From NCBI GenBank assembly GCA_023374025.1, contig SIJG01000006.1:3483691-3547690 (forward strand): a DNA stretch of 64,000 nt, written 5' to 3'. The position numbers were made by a program, and so were the translations under genes. Positions 1 through 10,371 of this stretch are shown piece after piece (the first letter of the stretch is position 1; each line of letters begins with the position of its first letter). The notes under the pieces were generated by a model. The model did not search any database and was not told the origin of the DNA. It worked only from the letters and a program-made list of their open reading frames with translations. The DNA is from Heterodera schachtii. Taxonomy: Eukaryota > Nematoda > Chromadorea > Rhabditida > Heteroderidae.

Positions 1-313
1 TTGCGGTTAGTGAATGTCATCCGCCATGCATTTTGCACATTAATAATTCTTTGATAATATTTAATTAATTAATTAATGCTTGTGGTGTACCCCCATAGTG
101 TTACCCAGAAAGCAGAAACAATTTTCATGATTACACAATTTGGCGAATAGCACCAAACAAAGGGGTGATTGGTAAAATGGTTTTGCGGACAAATCGTCCG
201 ATTTCCCCGCACTCATTAGTGACGACACAAAATTAATGAGCGGCGCTGTTGCTGCAATTAGTTAATTAATTGATTCCTTCAATAACCAACAAATTTTTAT
301 TACGCCGATTGGA

Positions 314-349
314 GAGTGAGTGCTGTACGAGGTCGTCGTGCACTCACTC
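314..349. repeat. Hairpin with perfect 10-bp arms
   Basis: GAGTGAGTGC at 314-323 is perfectly complementary to GCACTCACTC at 340-349 around a 16-base loop. It lies in the GC-richer block at the left end. Its role is unknown. Confidence 0.6.
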
Positions 350-1906
350 ATTAGTCGTCCCACTGCCGGCGAATTTCGGTGATAATGATAATGTTAATGG
401 TGAAAGTGTAAATGAACAACAAACAATTGAACGTTCGTTCCAATAACACCATTTAATTCTCGCTATATATACATTAATATATTAATTGCAAAATTGTTCA
501 TTTTATTTAATTAAGTAGTTTTTTAAAAATTAATTAGAGTAATTATTTTTTTTAATTGGTTTTTGTTTAGTTTTCAAAAAATTTAAAAAAAAAATAATAA
601 ATATTCGCAAAACTTTCCTATTAATTGGGGTACTTTTTTTAAGTGAATTTTATTTAGTGTTCCGACAAATTTTAAAAATTCAAATATTCACACCTTTCCT
701 ATTATTTGGTAATTTTTAAAAAAATTGATTTTGTTTAGTTTCTCAGCAATTAAAAAAATTCATACACTTCTTTGCATTTCTATTTAATAGAAAATTTTAC
801 TGTAAAAATATCACCCCAAAAATTGGCAATAAATGTTTTATTAATTTTTTTTTAAATTTTTCCGAAATTTACTCCGCAAATTTAAATAAGTCTCAAATTT
901 AAAAAAGTCTATCGATTTAACAATGCTTTTTTGGCCCCCACATTTCATGGTAAAAGTTTAGTTGGGTTCTGGCCCAATTTAAGGCACCATTACAAAATTA
1001 GAAATGGTAAAAATGTCAAAATAAAAATTTTTAAAGCTTTTCAAGTAATTTTCATTTTTTTTTTGGTTACCCATTGATTTGTGGCGGATTTTTGAGAGTT
1101 AAAAGCTTTCTGAAAACAAATAAATATCTATTATTTTTCTGTTTTCTTTCTCTTTTAAAACATAGATAACCATAAGAATGCTGTCAGAATTTTTTTTAGG
1201 AAAATTCTAATATTTTTTTTTCGGAAAAGATATAATTCATAAGCATTTATCGAATGAATAATTAGTGCTGGGAAATTTGACTTACCGATTTCCAAATTTT
1301 TGATCCTGATTCGAGCTTTTCAAAATTGTACTATCTATACGACTTCTTCATCAGTGTGGATTGGATTTTTAATTCCATAATTTTTAAATGAACTAACGAA
1401 TCTTTTACATTCTCCTCGCCCCAATAAAATTTATATTTTCAAATCAACATTAACCATGATTTGTTTTTAAATTAAACTTTTTCACGATTTTAAACAAAAA
1501 TTGTAAAAGTAGTCGCTTTCCATGCAAATGATAATTATTTACAAAATGTTGGGTATCAATCTTTAAAAATCATTTTATGATCCTTTTTTCTGTAAAAATA
1601 ATAATTTTCGTCTGACCATTCTTTGTCCGTCAGATGACACTCGCAGATAAAATGCCGTTGATAATTAATTACAATGATAATGAATTAATGATCAACAGGA
1701 GAAAAATTTATATATATTAACGTTTATTTAATTGCAGTGCAAATGGACAAATAACATTTTATTTTCGAAGAAAATTTTAAATTTTTTGTTTTCCTAACAA
1801 AATTCATCAAATTTTGACAATATTTGATTGCTATATTTCCAAATTTAATTATTTTCAAAGCTTTTTATAAATATTAAAATAAAAATTTTTTAATAATATT
1901 TTTTCA

Positions 1907-2030
1907 TCGATATTCTTTTAAATTTCCAATTTTTTTAAATGGCATGATTAAAGATTATTTCTTCTTTTATTCGATATTCTTTTAAATTTCCAATTTTTTT
2001 TAATGGCATGATTAAAGATTATTTCTTTTA
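1907..2030. repeat. Tandem duplication of a 64-bp unit
   Basis: The unit starting TCGATATTCTTTTAAATTT at 1907 is repeated almost unchanged from 1971, a period of 64 bases. Each unit contains AATGGCATGATTAAAG. It lies about 400 bp upstream of the first dehydrogenase start, so it could belong to its promoter, but nothing shows that directly. Confidence 0.75.
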
Positions 2031-2427
2031 AATTTTTTACTTAAAAATAACTGCGCGCTTGCTTATTTGTATATTTATTACTGAACAAACATTTTTCACA
2101 GCACTCAAAGAAGCAATAGCGGAAATTTATGCTTAAAATAATTAATTTTAAATTTGAAAATTTATTATATTTAAGAAAAAATCTTTTTAAACGGATTTAT
2201 TTAAAATCCCTGCAAAGATTTTTTAAATTTATAATTTATCACAATTTCCAAAAATAAAATAAGAAAAACCATTTATTTTAAGTTTAATATTATAAAAAAA
2301 AAGATTTTCGTTGAATAAAGAAAAAAAAATGTTTTTCTCAGTGTCCTAATTGAATAGAGATAATTAATTGATTAATTAATTAATTTTAGCTATAATAAAT
2401 TCACTAATCATTTTTTGAACTCCTCCC

Positions 2428-5400
2428 ATGGCCACCCTTCTCGGATATGCGGCTTCTGATGTGGAACAAATTTCGGTGAAGCTGTCAGCGCCAAACTTGA
2501 ACACCATCGCTATGGCATACCCAAAAGTTGAAGTGCCAAAATATTCGCGTGTCACTCTTTCGGCTGGCATTGTCCATTTTGGGGTTGGCAATTTCCACCG
2601 GAGCCATCAGGCAAATAAAATAAATTAATTAAAATATGTTTTTTAAATTGTTTATTTATCAAAGATTATGGAAATTAATTGAATTATCATTTACTCTTGA
2701 CTGCCATAATTATTATTAATTGGATAGGTTTAGATTTTTTTTTATTCAAAAATGACTACGAAATTTCGTTTTCGCTTTCAATGGTTTTTCATATTTTTTC
2801 GTTTTGTAATTTTTGCAAAAAAAAATTATCTATAATTATTCCCATTCATCTCTTAATTATCAAAGAAACCATTCAAATCCCAGATGGATTTGAATGGTTT
2901 CTTTGATAATTAAGAGATGAATGGGAATAATTATAAATAAGCTTATTTTTTCAGGCCGTTTTCCTCAGCGAACTGTTCAACATGGGCCAAGACTTGGACT
3001 GGGCCATCATTGGCGCGGGTGTGATGCCATCGGACGAGCGCATTCGGACTTGCTTAAGCGGACAAGACTTTCTTACTACGGTGGTCGGTCAGGACGAGTA
3101 CAGTAATACGGTCCAGGTACTGTAATCATTTACGGAAAATTTATAAATATTAAAATTTTTTTCAGATTACTGGCGCAATGGTTGACTTCCTGCCGATTGG
3201 CAATACCGAAGCGATTGTGGCCCAACTTTTCGATCCGGCAATCCGAATTGTGTCGATGACCGTGACGGAGGGCGGCTATTTCATCAACTCGGCCACTGGC
3301 GAATTTGACCCAACCCATCCGGCAATTGTTGCGGATGCAAAAGATCCGGGTAAATTGGATTTAATTTATTTTGCCATTATTATATTTTTAATTGGACCCA
3401 TTAACCTGACTTTCACGTATTTTTTAGAAATTTTGCAATTTTTTATTCATTTGACGTCATTTTCAGGAAAAAAAACAAAAAATGAACTAAATATTCAATT
3501 ATTTATCATAATTTTCAAAACTTAATGCATGAACACTGATGAAAATTAAATAAAAAATAAAAAGATATAAGAAACTTAAAAATTTTATATATTTCTTTTA
3601 AAAATAATATCGAAAATACTATTAAATATGTTATCATTTTAATATCTGTTTTTTAAAAACAAGAATAATTTTCATAGCCAATCCTCGCACTGTGTTCGGA
3701 CTAATTGTCACCGCGCTGATCCGTCGGCGTGCAAACGGCACCGATCCCTTCACTGTGCTGTCATGTGACAACATCACAAAAAATGGTGAAATGGCACGAA
3801 ATGCGTGTGTTGGCATGGCACGGGCACTGGGACAACAGGTAAATAATTTTAAAATATTTTAAGAAATATTTGAAATTTCAAAGGAATTGGCCGATTGGAT
3901 TTCCGAGAATGTGGCATTCCCGAATGGAATGGTTGATCGGATCACTCCGATGACCGGGGACATTGAACGAACGACGTGCCAACAAAACCATGGCATTGAG
4001 GACGGATGGCCCGTGTTCTGTGAAAACTACAAACATTGGGTGTTGGAGGACAATTTCCCCGCCGGACGACCATCACTTGAAAAGGTAATAAAATTTAATT
4101 CAAATTAAAATAAATAAAATTTAAATACATTAAATAATTTCATTAAATGTGAATTAGAAAAGCATAATAAAAATGCTTTTTTAGCATCGTTTTATGCTTC
4201 TCTTGCAAACTTCAGTTTTACAAATGGCTTTTGATTATACTCAAAAACAAAAATTGTTCTATAATTTTATTATTGTTACTCGATCATTAATTTTTTTGTT
4301 CAATTTCATTTTAAATTTATTATTCCTTTTGAAATTTATTTTTTTTTAATTATTTAATATTTTTACATAAATAATTATGAAGTACAAACTACTTAAATTA
4401 GGTCGGCGTCCAATTTGTGCCCGATGTGACGCCCTATGAGATAATGAAATTGCGCCTGCTGAACGGTGGCCATGCAGCAATTGCTTACCCGGCGGCACTG
4501 CTTGGCCTCAAATTTGCCCACAACGCAATGCAAAACAATTTAATCAGCTCATATTTGCGCAAATTGCAGGTGGCCAATTAATTAAAAAATAAATTAAAAA
4601 GCAAATTAAAAATTTAGTTTTAAAACAACAATATCTAAATGCAATAAGATTAAATATATGTCATAGTCGTATTCAAGATTTTTAAATGGGAATTGAATTT
4701 GGCCAATAAGGAATTTTTCATTTTATTAAAAATGCTAAATATTTGAAGACCGACGAAATTCTGCCTACCGTACCGCCCGTGGAAGGCATTGATTTACACG
4801 ACTACTGTAAACTGATCCAACAACGGTTTGGTAACCCCAAAATTGAGGACACAATTCAACGGCTGTGCTATGATGGCACAAATCGGCAGCCCAAATTTAT
4901 TGTGCCGACAATTGAACAGCGCATAAAAAGTGGCCAAAGCATTGACGGATTGGCATTGGTAAACATTTTCAAATTATTTGAGTTTTCTAAAGCCGGGTAA
5001 TAGAATGCAATTTTCGGGGCACGGGCAGCTTGTGGTCTGGAAGCAATTCTGTTTTATCATGTTGAACTAATAATCTTTTAAAATTTATTAGTAATTTAAT
5101 TATCTATATATGAAAATAATTATTTAATTTGGTTACACCGTAATTTCGAGAATTTTCCCATTTTTTACAGATTATTTTTGGAAAATTTTCAGGTTAGCGC
5201 CCTGTGGTGCCGCTACTGTTTGGGCACGGCTGAGAATGGCACGCCAATTGCGCCCAATGATTCGGCATGGGCACAACTCAACGCCACCGCCAAATTGGCA
5301 CGTGACAACGATGACCCATCAGTTTGGCTGTCCATGAAGCATATTTATGGCAATTTGGTTGCTGAGTCGGATGCTTTTCGGCAACAATTTGCCAAAACGC

Positions 5401-5462
5401 TGCGCCACCTGTGGAAGTTTGGCACTGAAAGTGCGTTGAAGCGATATTTAGGAGAGCACTAA
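2428..5462 (+). CDS. Mannitol 2-dehydrogenase family polyol dehydrogenase, copy A (8 exons, 512 aa)
   Basis: Predicted NAD-dependent cytosolic oxidation of a sugar alcohol such as mannitol to its ketose. Exons: 2428-2610, 2955-3116, 3166-3349, 3678-3838, 3884-4084, 4402-4569, 4749-4958 and 5193-5462 (TAA). All junctions keep frame; 512 aa is close to the usual 490-500. Exon 1 carries the nucleotide-binding signature GIVHFGVGNFHRSHQ. MPSDER in exon 2 keeps the Asp that sets NAD preference in the Pseudomonas enzyme. SCDN in exon 4 and EIMKLRLLNGGH in exon 6 keep the catalytic Asn, Lys, Asn and His. RITPMT and PVEGIDLHDY are also typical. The start is the first ATG after an in-frame stop. Intron 1 begins with GC; the others begin with GT. 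No signal peptide is seen. A close tandem paralogue follows. The family is sure; the substrate is inferred. Confidence 0.93.
2831..2935. repeat. Perfect 50-bp inverted repeat inside intron 1 of copy A
   Basis: Bases 2831-2880 are perfectly complementary to 2886-2935, separated by only five bases (CAGAT). The transcribed intron would fold into a 50-bp hairpin ending about 20 bases before the acceptor at 2953-2954. The paralogous intron of copy B lacks it, so it was gained or lost after the duplication. It could be a tiny foldback element or a small-RNA precursor. Confidence 0.9.
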
Positions 5463-6611
5463 TTATCAATCAAAATTTTTGATTTTTTTCTCATTTTCGA
5501 ATTTGTATTTGTATTTTCCATTTTTGTATATTTTACTTTGTATTTTCATGCATATAAAAAAATTTACAATTTATATTTTACATTCCTAAAATTAATCATT
5601 TGTAAGGGTTTTAAAAATATTTGTAATTTATGCTTTGAGCAAGGATATAATTAATAATTATTTTTTAGGGAAAAACATCCTTGCACAATTTTGAAAAATT
5701 TGAGCAAAAATGACAAGTCATAATTATAATAAGTATCAAAATATATATAGATAATACAAATAATGCATATTTCCAATAAGTTCAAATAAGAAAATAAATT
5801 ATTTTTTAATGATTGGCGGAAATGAAAAAAATAATGTTGACAAACAGATAAATAATGTTGACACATTATCGTAGGTTGATTTTAATATTGTTTATTACTA
5901 ATAAAAATCATGTGAATTTTGTTTGGCATCGTTTCCGGCCTCCGAAGCATTTAACATGACATTAAAATAAATTCTCAACATATTTTTATTAAAATCCAAA
6001 TGTTAGGCACCAAAAACTGCCAATCGGCCCCAAAATGAGAAATATTCCATAAAATAATTAATATTAAAATTAATATAATATATTTTAAGAAACCAAATTA
6101 AAAAAAATCGGCCAAAGCGATTTTGATTTTTTTTTCTTGGCAAAATCTCAAAACCCGTATAAACCTTTCAAAAAATTTTATAACGTGATTTTTTGGATTC
6201 TTTTGGTCTAATATTTGTTTTTTTTTTTATTAGTCTTTTGACCCCCTAAATGAGTCTTTTTTTTTGTGAGCCAAATGAATATTTTAAAAATTCAGTTCAT
6301 TTCTCTGAATTAAAGACTATTTTGTTCAATTTTATTGGTAACTACTTAGGGTGTAACATAACATTCTAAAAATTTTTGTATGCCTAATTAAAAAATTCAT
6401 AAATCCGTAATTTCTGAACTTAGTTTAACAAATTATTTTTTATAACCACATTAGGGCCGTAAAATCCGAATATGGCCTTAAATCTGTCCTATCTTTTCAA
6501 CCGGAGCTTGTACTGCTCCAACTCAATGCATGAAATTGGAGCTGTACAAACTCAGTGATAACCAAAATTAAATGTAACAATTTTTACAAAAATATTTAGA
6601 ATTTAAAAATA
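5463..6611. other. Intergenic region between the two dehydrogenase genes
   Basis: AT-rich DNA without a convincing exon. The stretch around 5999-6150 (AGGCACCAAAAACTGCC, ATTCCATAAAA, CGGCCAAAGCGA) shares several short blocks in the same order with 13081-13210, so it looks like one old copy of a dispersed repeat. The last few hundred bases should hold the copy B promoter; I see no clear core element. Confidence 0.5.
6503..6554. repeat. Imperfect hairpin upstream of copy B
   Basis: Bases 6503-6521 pair with 6536-6554 at 16 of 19 positions around a 14-base loop. It ends 57 bases before the first ATG of copy B. It could form in the 5' leader or act as a palindromic protein-binding site; neither is shown. 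Confidence 0.5.
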
Positions 6612-9399
6612 ATGCCAAGCATCATCATTGACAAAAACATAATGCCTCCCATTCTCATGGCCATTGCTTGTCTGCTCATTGCTGAGTTGGACACAACGCC
6701 AACATCAGCGGTGAAACTGTCGTTGTCAAATTTGAACGCCATCGCAATGGCCAACCCGAAAATTGAAGTGCCAAAATATTCGCGTGCCTCACTTTCGGCC
6801 GGCATTGTCCATTTTGGTGTTGGCAATTTCCACCGGAGCCACCAGGCAAATTCAGAAATTTAAAAATATTTTTTACAATTTCGAGAGCAATTTGCTGCAA
6901 AGTTTCAAAATTTCGAAATTTTTAAAAGTATTTAACGGATTTTGCATGAAAATAAGTAGAAAATTTTTGACTTTATTTGGTTTATTTTCACCTCCGACCC
7001 CTGGAGGGGATAATATACGTTGGTCCCCGTTTACGTCGCAGATGAAAAACGGGGAACGGGGACGGATGTGAAAAGTGCCGGGAATACACTGGGTTTTTTA
7101 TTATTTTCAGGCGGTTTTCCTCAGCGAACTGTTCAACATGGGCCAAGACTTGGACTGGGCCATCATTGGCGCTGGAGTTATGCCAACGGACGAACGCATT
7201 CGTAGTTGCTTAAGCGGACAAGACTTTCTGACTACGGTGGTCGGTCAGGACGAGTACAGTAATACGGTCCAGGTACTGTAATATCATTTAATTAATTAAC
7301 CAATTATAATTATTAAAATTATTAGATCACGGGCGCAATGACCGACTTCCTGCCGATTGGAAATGCCGAAGCGATTGTGGCACAACTTTCTGATCCGGCA
7401 ATACGAATTGTGTCGATGACCGTGACGGAGGGCGGCTATTTCATCAACTCGGCCACTGGCGAATTTGACCCAACCCATCCGGCAATTGTTGCGGATGCAA
7501 AAGATCCGGGTAAATTGGATTTAATTTATTTGCCATTATTATGTTTTTAATTGGACCATTAACCTGACTTTTACGTATTTTTATAAATTTTGCAATTTTT
7601 TATTCATTTGACGTCATTTTCAGGAAAAAACAAAAAAATGAACTAAATATTCCATTATTTATCATAATTTTCAAAACTTAATGCATGAACACTGATGAAA
7701 ATTAAATGAAAAATAAAAAGATATATAAGAAACTTAAAAATTTGATAAAATTTCTTTTAAAAATAATATCGGAAAAGTATTAAATATGTTAGCATTTTAA
7801 TATCTGTTTTTTAAAAACAAGAATAATTTAATTAATTTTCATAGCTAACCCTTGCACTGTGTTCGGACTGATTGTCACCGCGCTGATCCGTCGGCGTGCA
7901 AACGGCACCGATCCGTTCACTGTGCTGTCATGTGACAACATCACAAAAAATGGTGAAATGGCACGAAATGCGTGTGTTGGCACGGCACGGGCATTGGGAC
8001 ACCAGGTAAATAATTTTAAAATATTTTTAAGAAATATTTGAAATTTCAAAGGAATTGGCCGATTGGATTTCCGAGAGTGTGGCATTCCCGAACGGAATGG
8101 TTGATCGGATCACTCCGATGACCGGGGACATTGAACGAATGACGTGCCAACAAAACCATGGCATTGAGGACGGATGGCCCGTGTTCTGTGAAAACTACAA
8201 ACATTGGGTGTTGGAGGACAATTTCCCCGCCGGACGGCCATCACTTGAAAAGGTAAAAAAATTTAATTCAAATTAAAATAAATAAAATTTAAATATTTTA
8301 AATGATTTCATTAAATGTTAATTAGAAAAGAATGTGATAACAAGTTTATAATTTTCATTTTTTAACCTGTCTTTTATTTTCCAATTTTTATTGTCATTCG
8401 ATCATTAATTTTTTAAATTTGTTTTTTTTTAATATTTATTTTTTTATTTATTTAAATTTTTAAATATGAGATAATGAAAGAAAACATTATTTAAATTAGG
8501 TCGGTGTCCAATTTGTGCCGGATGTGACGCCCTATGAGATAATGAAGCTGCGCCTGCTGAACGGTGGCCATGCCGCAATTGCTTACCCGGCGGCACTGCT
8601 TGGCCTCAAATTTGCCCACAACGCAATGCAAAACAATTTGATCAGCGCATATTTGCGCAAATTACAGGTGGCCAATTAATTAATTAACAACAAATTAAAA
8701 AGCAAATATAAAAATTATTATTTTAACTAAAATTACCACAATTAGGCAATAAATATTATCTATATGTCATGGTGGAAAAATTCAATGGAATAAATTTTGA
8801 CATTTAATGATTTTTCAACAAATTATATATTACAAATTTGAAGACCGACGAAATTCTGCCTACCGTACCACCGGTGGAAGGCATTGATTTGCTCGACTAC
8901 TGTAAAATGATCCAACAACGGTTTGGTAACCCAAAAATTGAGGACACAATTCAACGGCTGTGCTATGATGGCACAAATCGGCAGCCCAAATTTATTGTGC
9001 CGACAATTGAACAGCGCATAAAAAGTGGCCAAAGCATTGACGGATTGGCTTTGGTAAACATTTTCAAATTAATTGAATTTAGTTTGGATATTTTCTTTCA
9101 TTTTTAATCCAATATTTTTCTAAATTCAGGTCAGTGCCCTGTGGTGCCGCTACTGTTTGGGCACGGATGAGAATGGTACGCCAATTGCGCCCAATGATCC
9201 GGCATGGTCACAACTCAATGCCACCTCTATATTGGCACGGGACAACGATGATCCATTAGTTTGGCTGTCAATGAAACACATTTATGGCAATTTGGTTGCT
9301 GAGTCGGATGCTTTTCGGCAACAATTTGCCAAAACGCTGCGCCACCTGTGGAAGTTTGGCACTGAAAGTGCGTTGAAGCGCTATTTAGGAGAGCACTAA
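6612..9399 (+). CDS. Mannitol 2-dehydrogenase family polyol dehydrogenase, copy B (8 exons, 529 aa)
   Basis: Tandem paralogue of the gene at 2428-5462, with the same predicted reaction. Exons: 6612-6845, 7111-7272, 7326-7509, 7845-8005, 8052-8252, 8500-8667, 8844-9053 and 9130-9399 (TAA). Exons 2 to 8 match copy A base for base in length, and all frames are open. GIVHFGVGNFHRSHQ, MPTDER, SCDN, EIMKLRLLNGGH and RITPMT are kept, so it should be active. Intron 1 again starts with GC. The N-terminus differs: ATGs at 6612, 6642 and 6657 share one frame, and starting at 6642 gives MPPILMAIACLLIAELDTT, a hydrophobic stretch like a weak signal peptide that copy A lacks. Starting at 6657 would shorten it. 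Introns 2, 3, 4 and 6 are close in size to copy A; introns 1, 5 and 7 are not. Confidence 0.93.
6985..7074. repeat. GC-rich 90-bp miniature foldback in intron 1 of copy B
   Basis: TTTTCACCTCCGACCCC at 6985-7001 pairs with the complement of 7058-7074 at 15 of 17 positions. The interior is GC-rich (CCCCGTTTACGTCG, AACGGGGAACGGGG), unlike the AT-rich intron around it. It looks like a tiny inserted element and is absent from copy A. Confidence 0.6.
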
Positions 9400-9910
9400 T
9401 TATCATCAATTAAGTGCCAATGTTTCCTATATATTTTAGGGGAATAGATAAAATTTTGTCATATTAGAAATAAATTGCTGTATTCAAAATTATTCTTGAA
9501 CATTTGAATAAACAAAAGAGGGATAAATCTTTAATGTTTAACGAAAAAGACTTAACATTCAGCGAAATATATATAATATAATTGTTCAAAAAATAAATAA
9601 AACTCTGAAAAGTTTCAGCATTCTTATAATAAAAACCACTAACAAATTATTACATAAAATATTTTAATTTAAATCATTTCATTTTTAAATGTAAAACAAT
9701 TTCTATAAATAAATTTTTTTTTATTTGTTTATTAACACCTTTGTTTAACTTGCACCATTAACAAAAAAAAATAAACCCCAGAAGAACCGAGCATAAAAAT
9801 TTCAGAATTACACTCCTAAAAATTGATCCTAAAATTTCAAAAATACACCCAAGAATTGAAAAATTTTCTCAAAAAATTTATCACCAAAAATTTTAAACAC
9901 CTAAGTCTGG

Positions 9911-9942
9911 GGTGTAGTCCACTTGGCCGAGTGGACTACACC
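9911..9942. repeat. Perfect 13-bp palindrome with a tRNA A-box-like centre
   Basis: GGTGTAGTCCACT at 9911-9923 is perfectly complementary to AGTGGACTACACC at 9930-9942 around a six-base loop. The centre reads TTGGCCGAGTGG, matching the internal A box of Leu and Ser tRNA genes. No B box follows at the right distance, so I do not call a tRNA. Confidence 0.7.
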
Positions 9943-10109
9943 TGAGACACTTCAATCAGAAGCCGCGATACGACTATAAATAGACATTTATTTATTTGTT
10001 ATATGGCATGCTTGTTTGTTAAGCAAGCACTTTTTCTTGCAAACAAATAAGCAGTGGAGCCTTCAGTAAACTCAAAAAATTTAAAAAAAAATGATAATTT
10101 TTAGCATTC

Positions 10110-10266
10110 CGTTTGCCGTAAATGTCTGTTTACTGTAGGCCGCAAATGTCGTATCGCAAATGTCCGAAAGGCCCTTAAGAAATGGGCCTAAAATGTCCGA
10201 CCGCATTTGTCGGGACGCAAATGTCTGATTTTCAGCAGGCCGCAATTGTCCAGACCGAAAATGTCT
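10110..10266. repeat. Cluster of degenerate GCAAATGTC repeats
   Basis: About eight close variants of GCAAATGTC lie within 157 bases: GTAAATGTCT, GCAAATGTCG, GCAAATGTCC, AAAATGTCCG, GCATTTGTCG, GCAAATGTCT, GCAATTGTCC and GAAAATGTCT. Spacing is uneven and the surrounding DNA has no similar words. CCCTTAAGAAATGGG within it forms a small hairpin. It may be a decayed satellite or part of a dispersed element. Confidence 0.65.
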
Positions 10267-10371
10267 TAGCACAATACAAATTTTAAATTTCGCATTTTGA
10301 TTCTGAAATTAATTAAAACAATCAAAATTATTCACAGGGTTTAAACTCTGTATTTTGCCCACAAAATCATA

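Larger units (their letters stand above)
1..2427. other. Non-coding region upstream of the first dehydrogenase gene
   Basis: I find no convincing exon here on either strand. The first 420 bases are clearly richer in GC than the rest and could be the promoter or first exon of a gene lying outside the window. From about 480 on, the DNA is AT-rich with long A and T runs. TTAATTAATTAA runs occur near 60-77 and again just before the first gene at about 2365-2387. An in-frame TGA at 2416-2418 closes the frame ahead of the ATG at 2428. Confidence 0.6.
9400..10371. other. Intergenic region after copy B
   Basis: AT-rich with no convincing exon. Near 9995-10055 the words GCATGCTTGTTTGTTAAGC and TTGCAAACAAATAAGC form a loose inverted repeat. 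Its 3' part contains the AAATGTC cluster listed separately. Confidence 0.5.
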
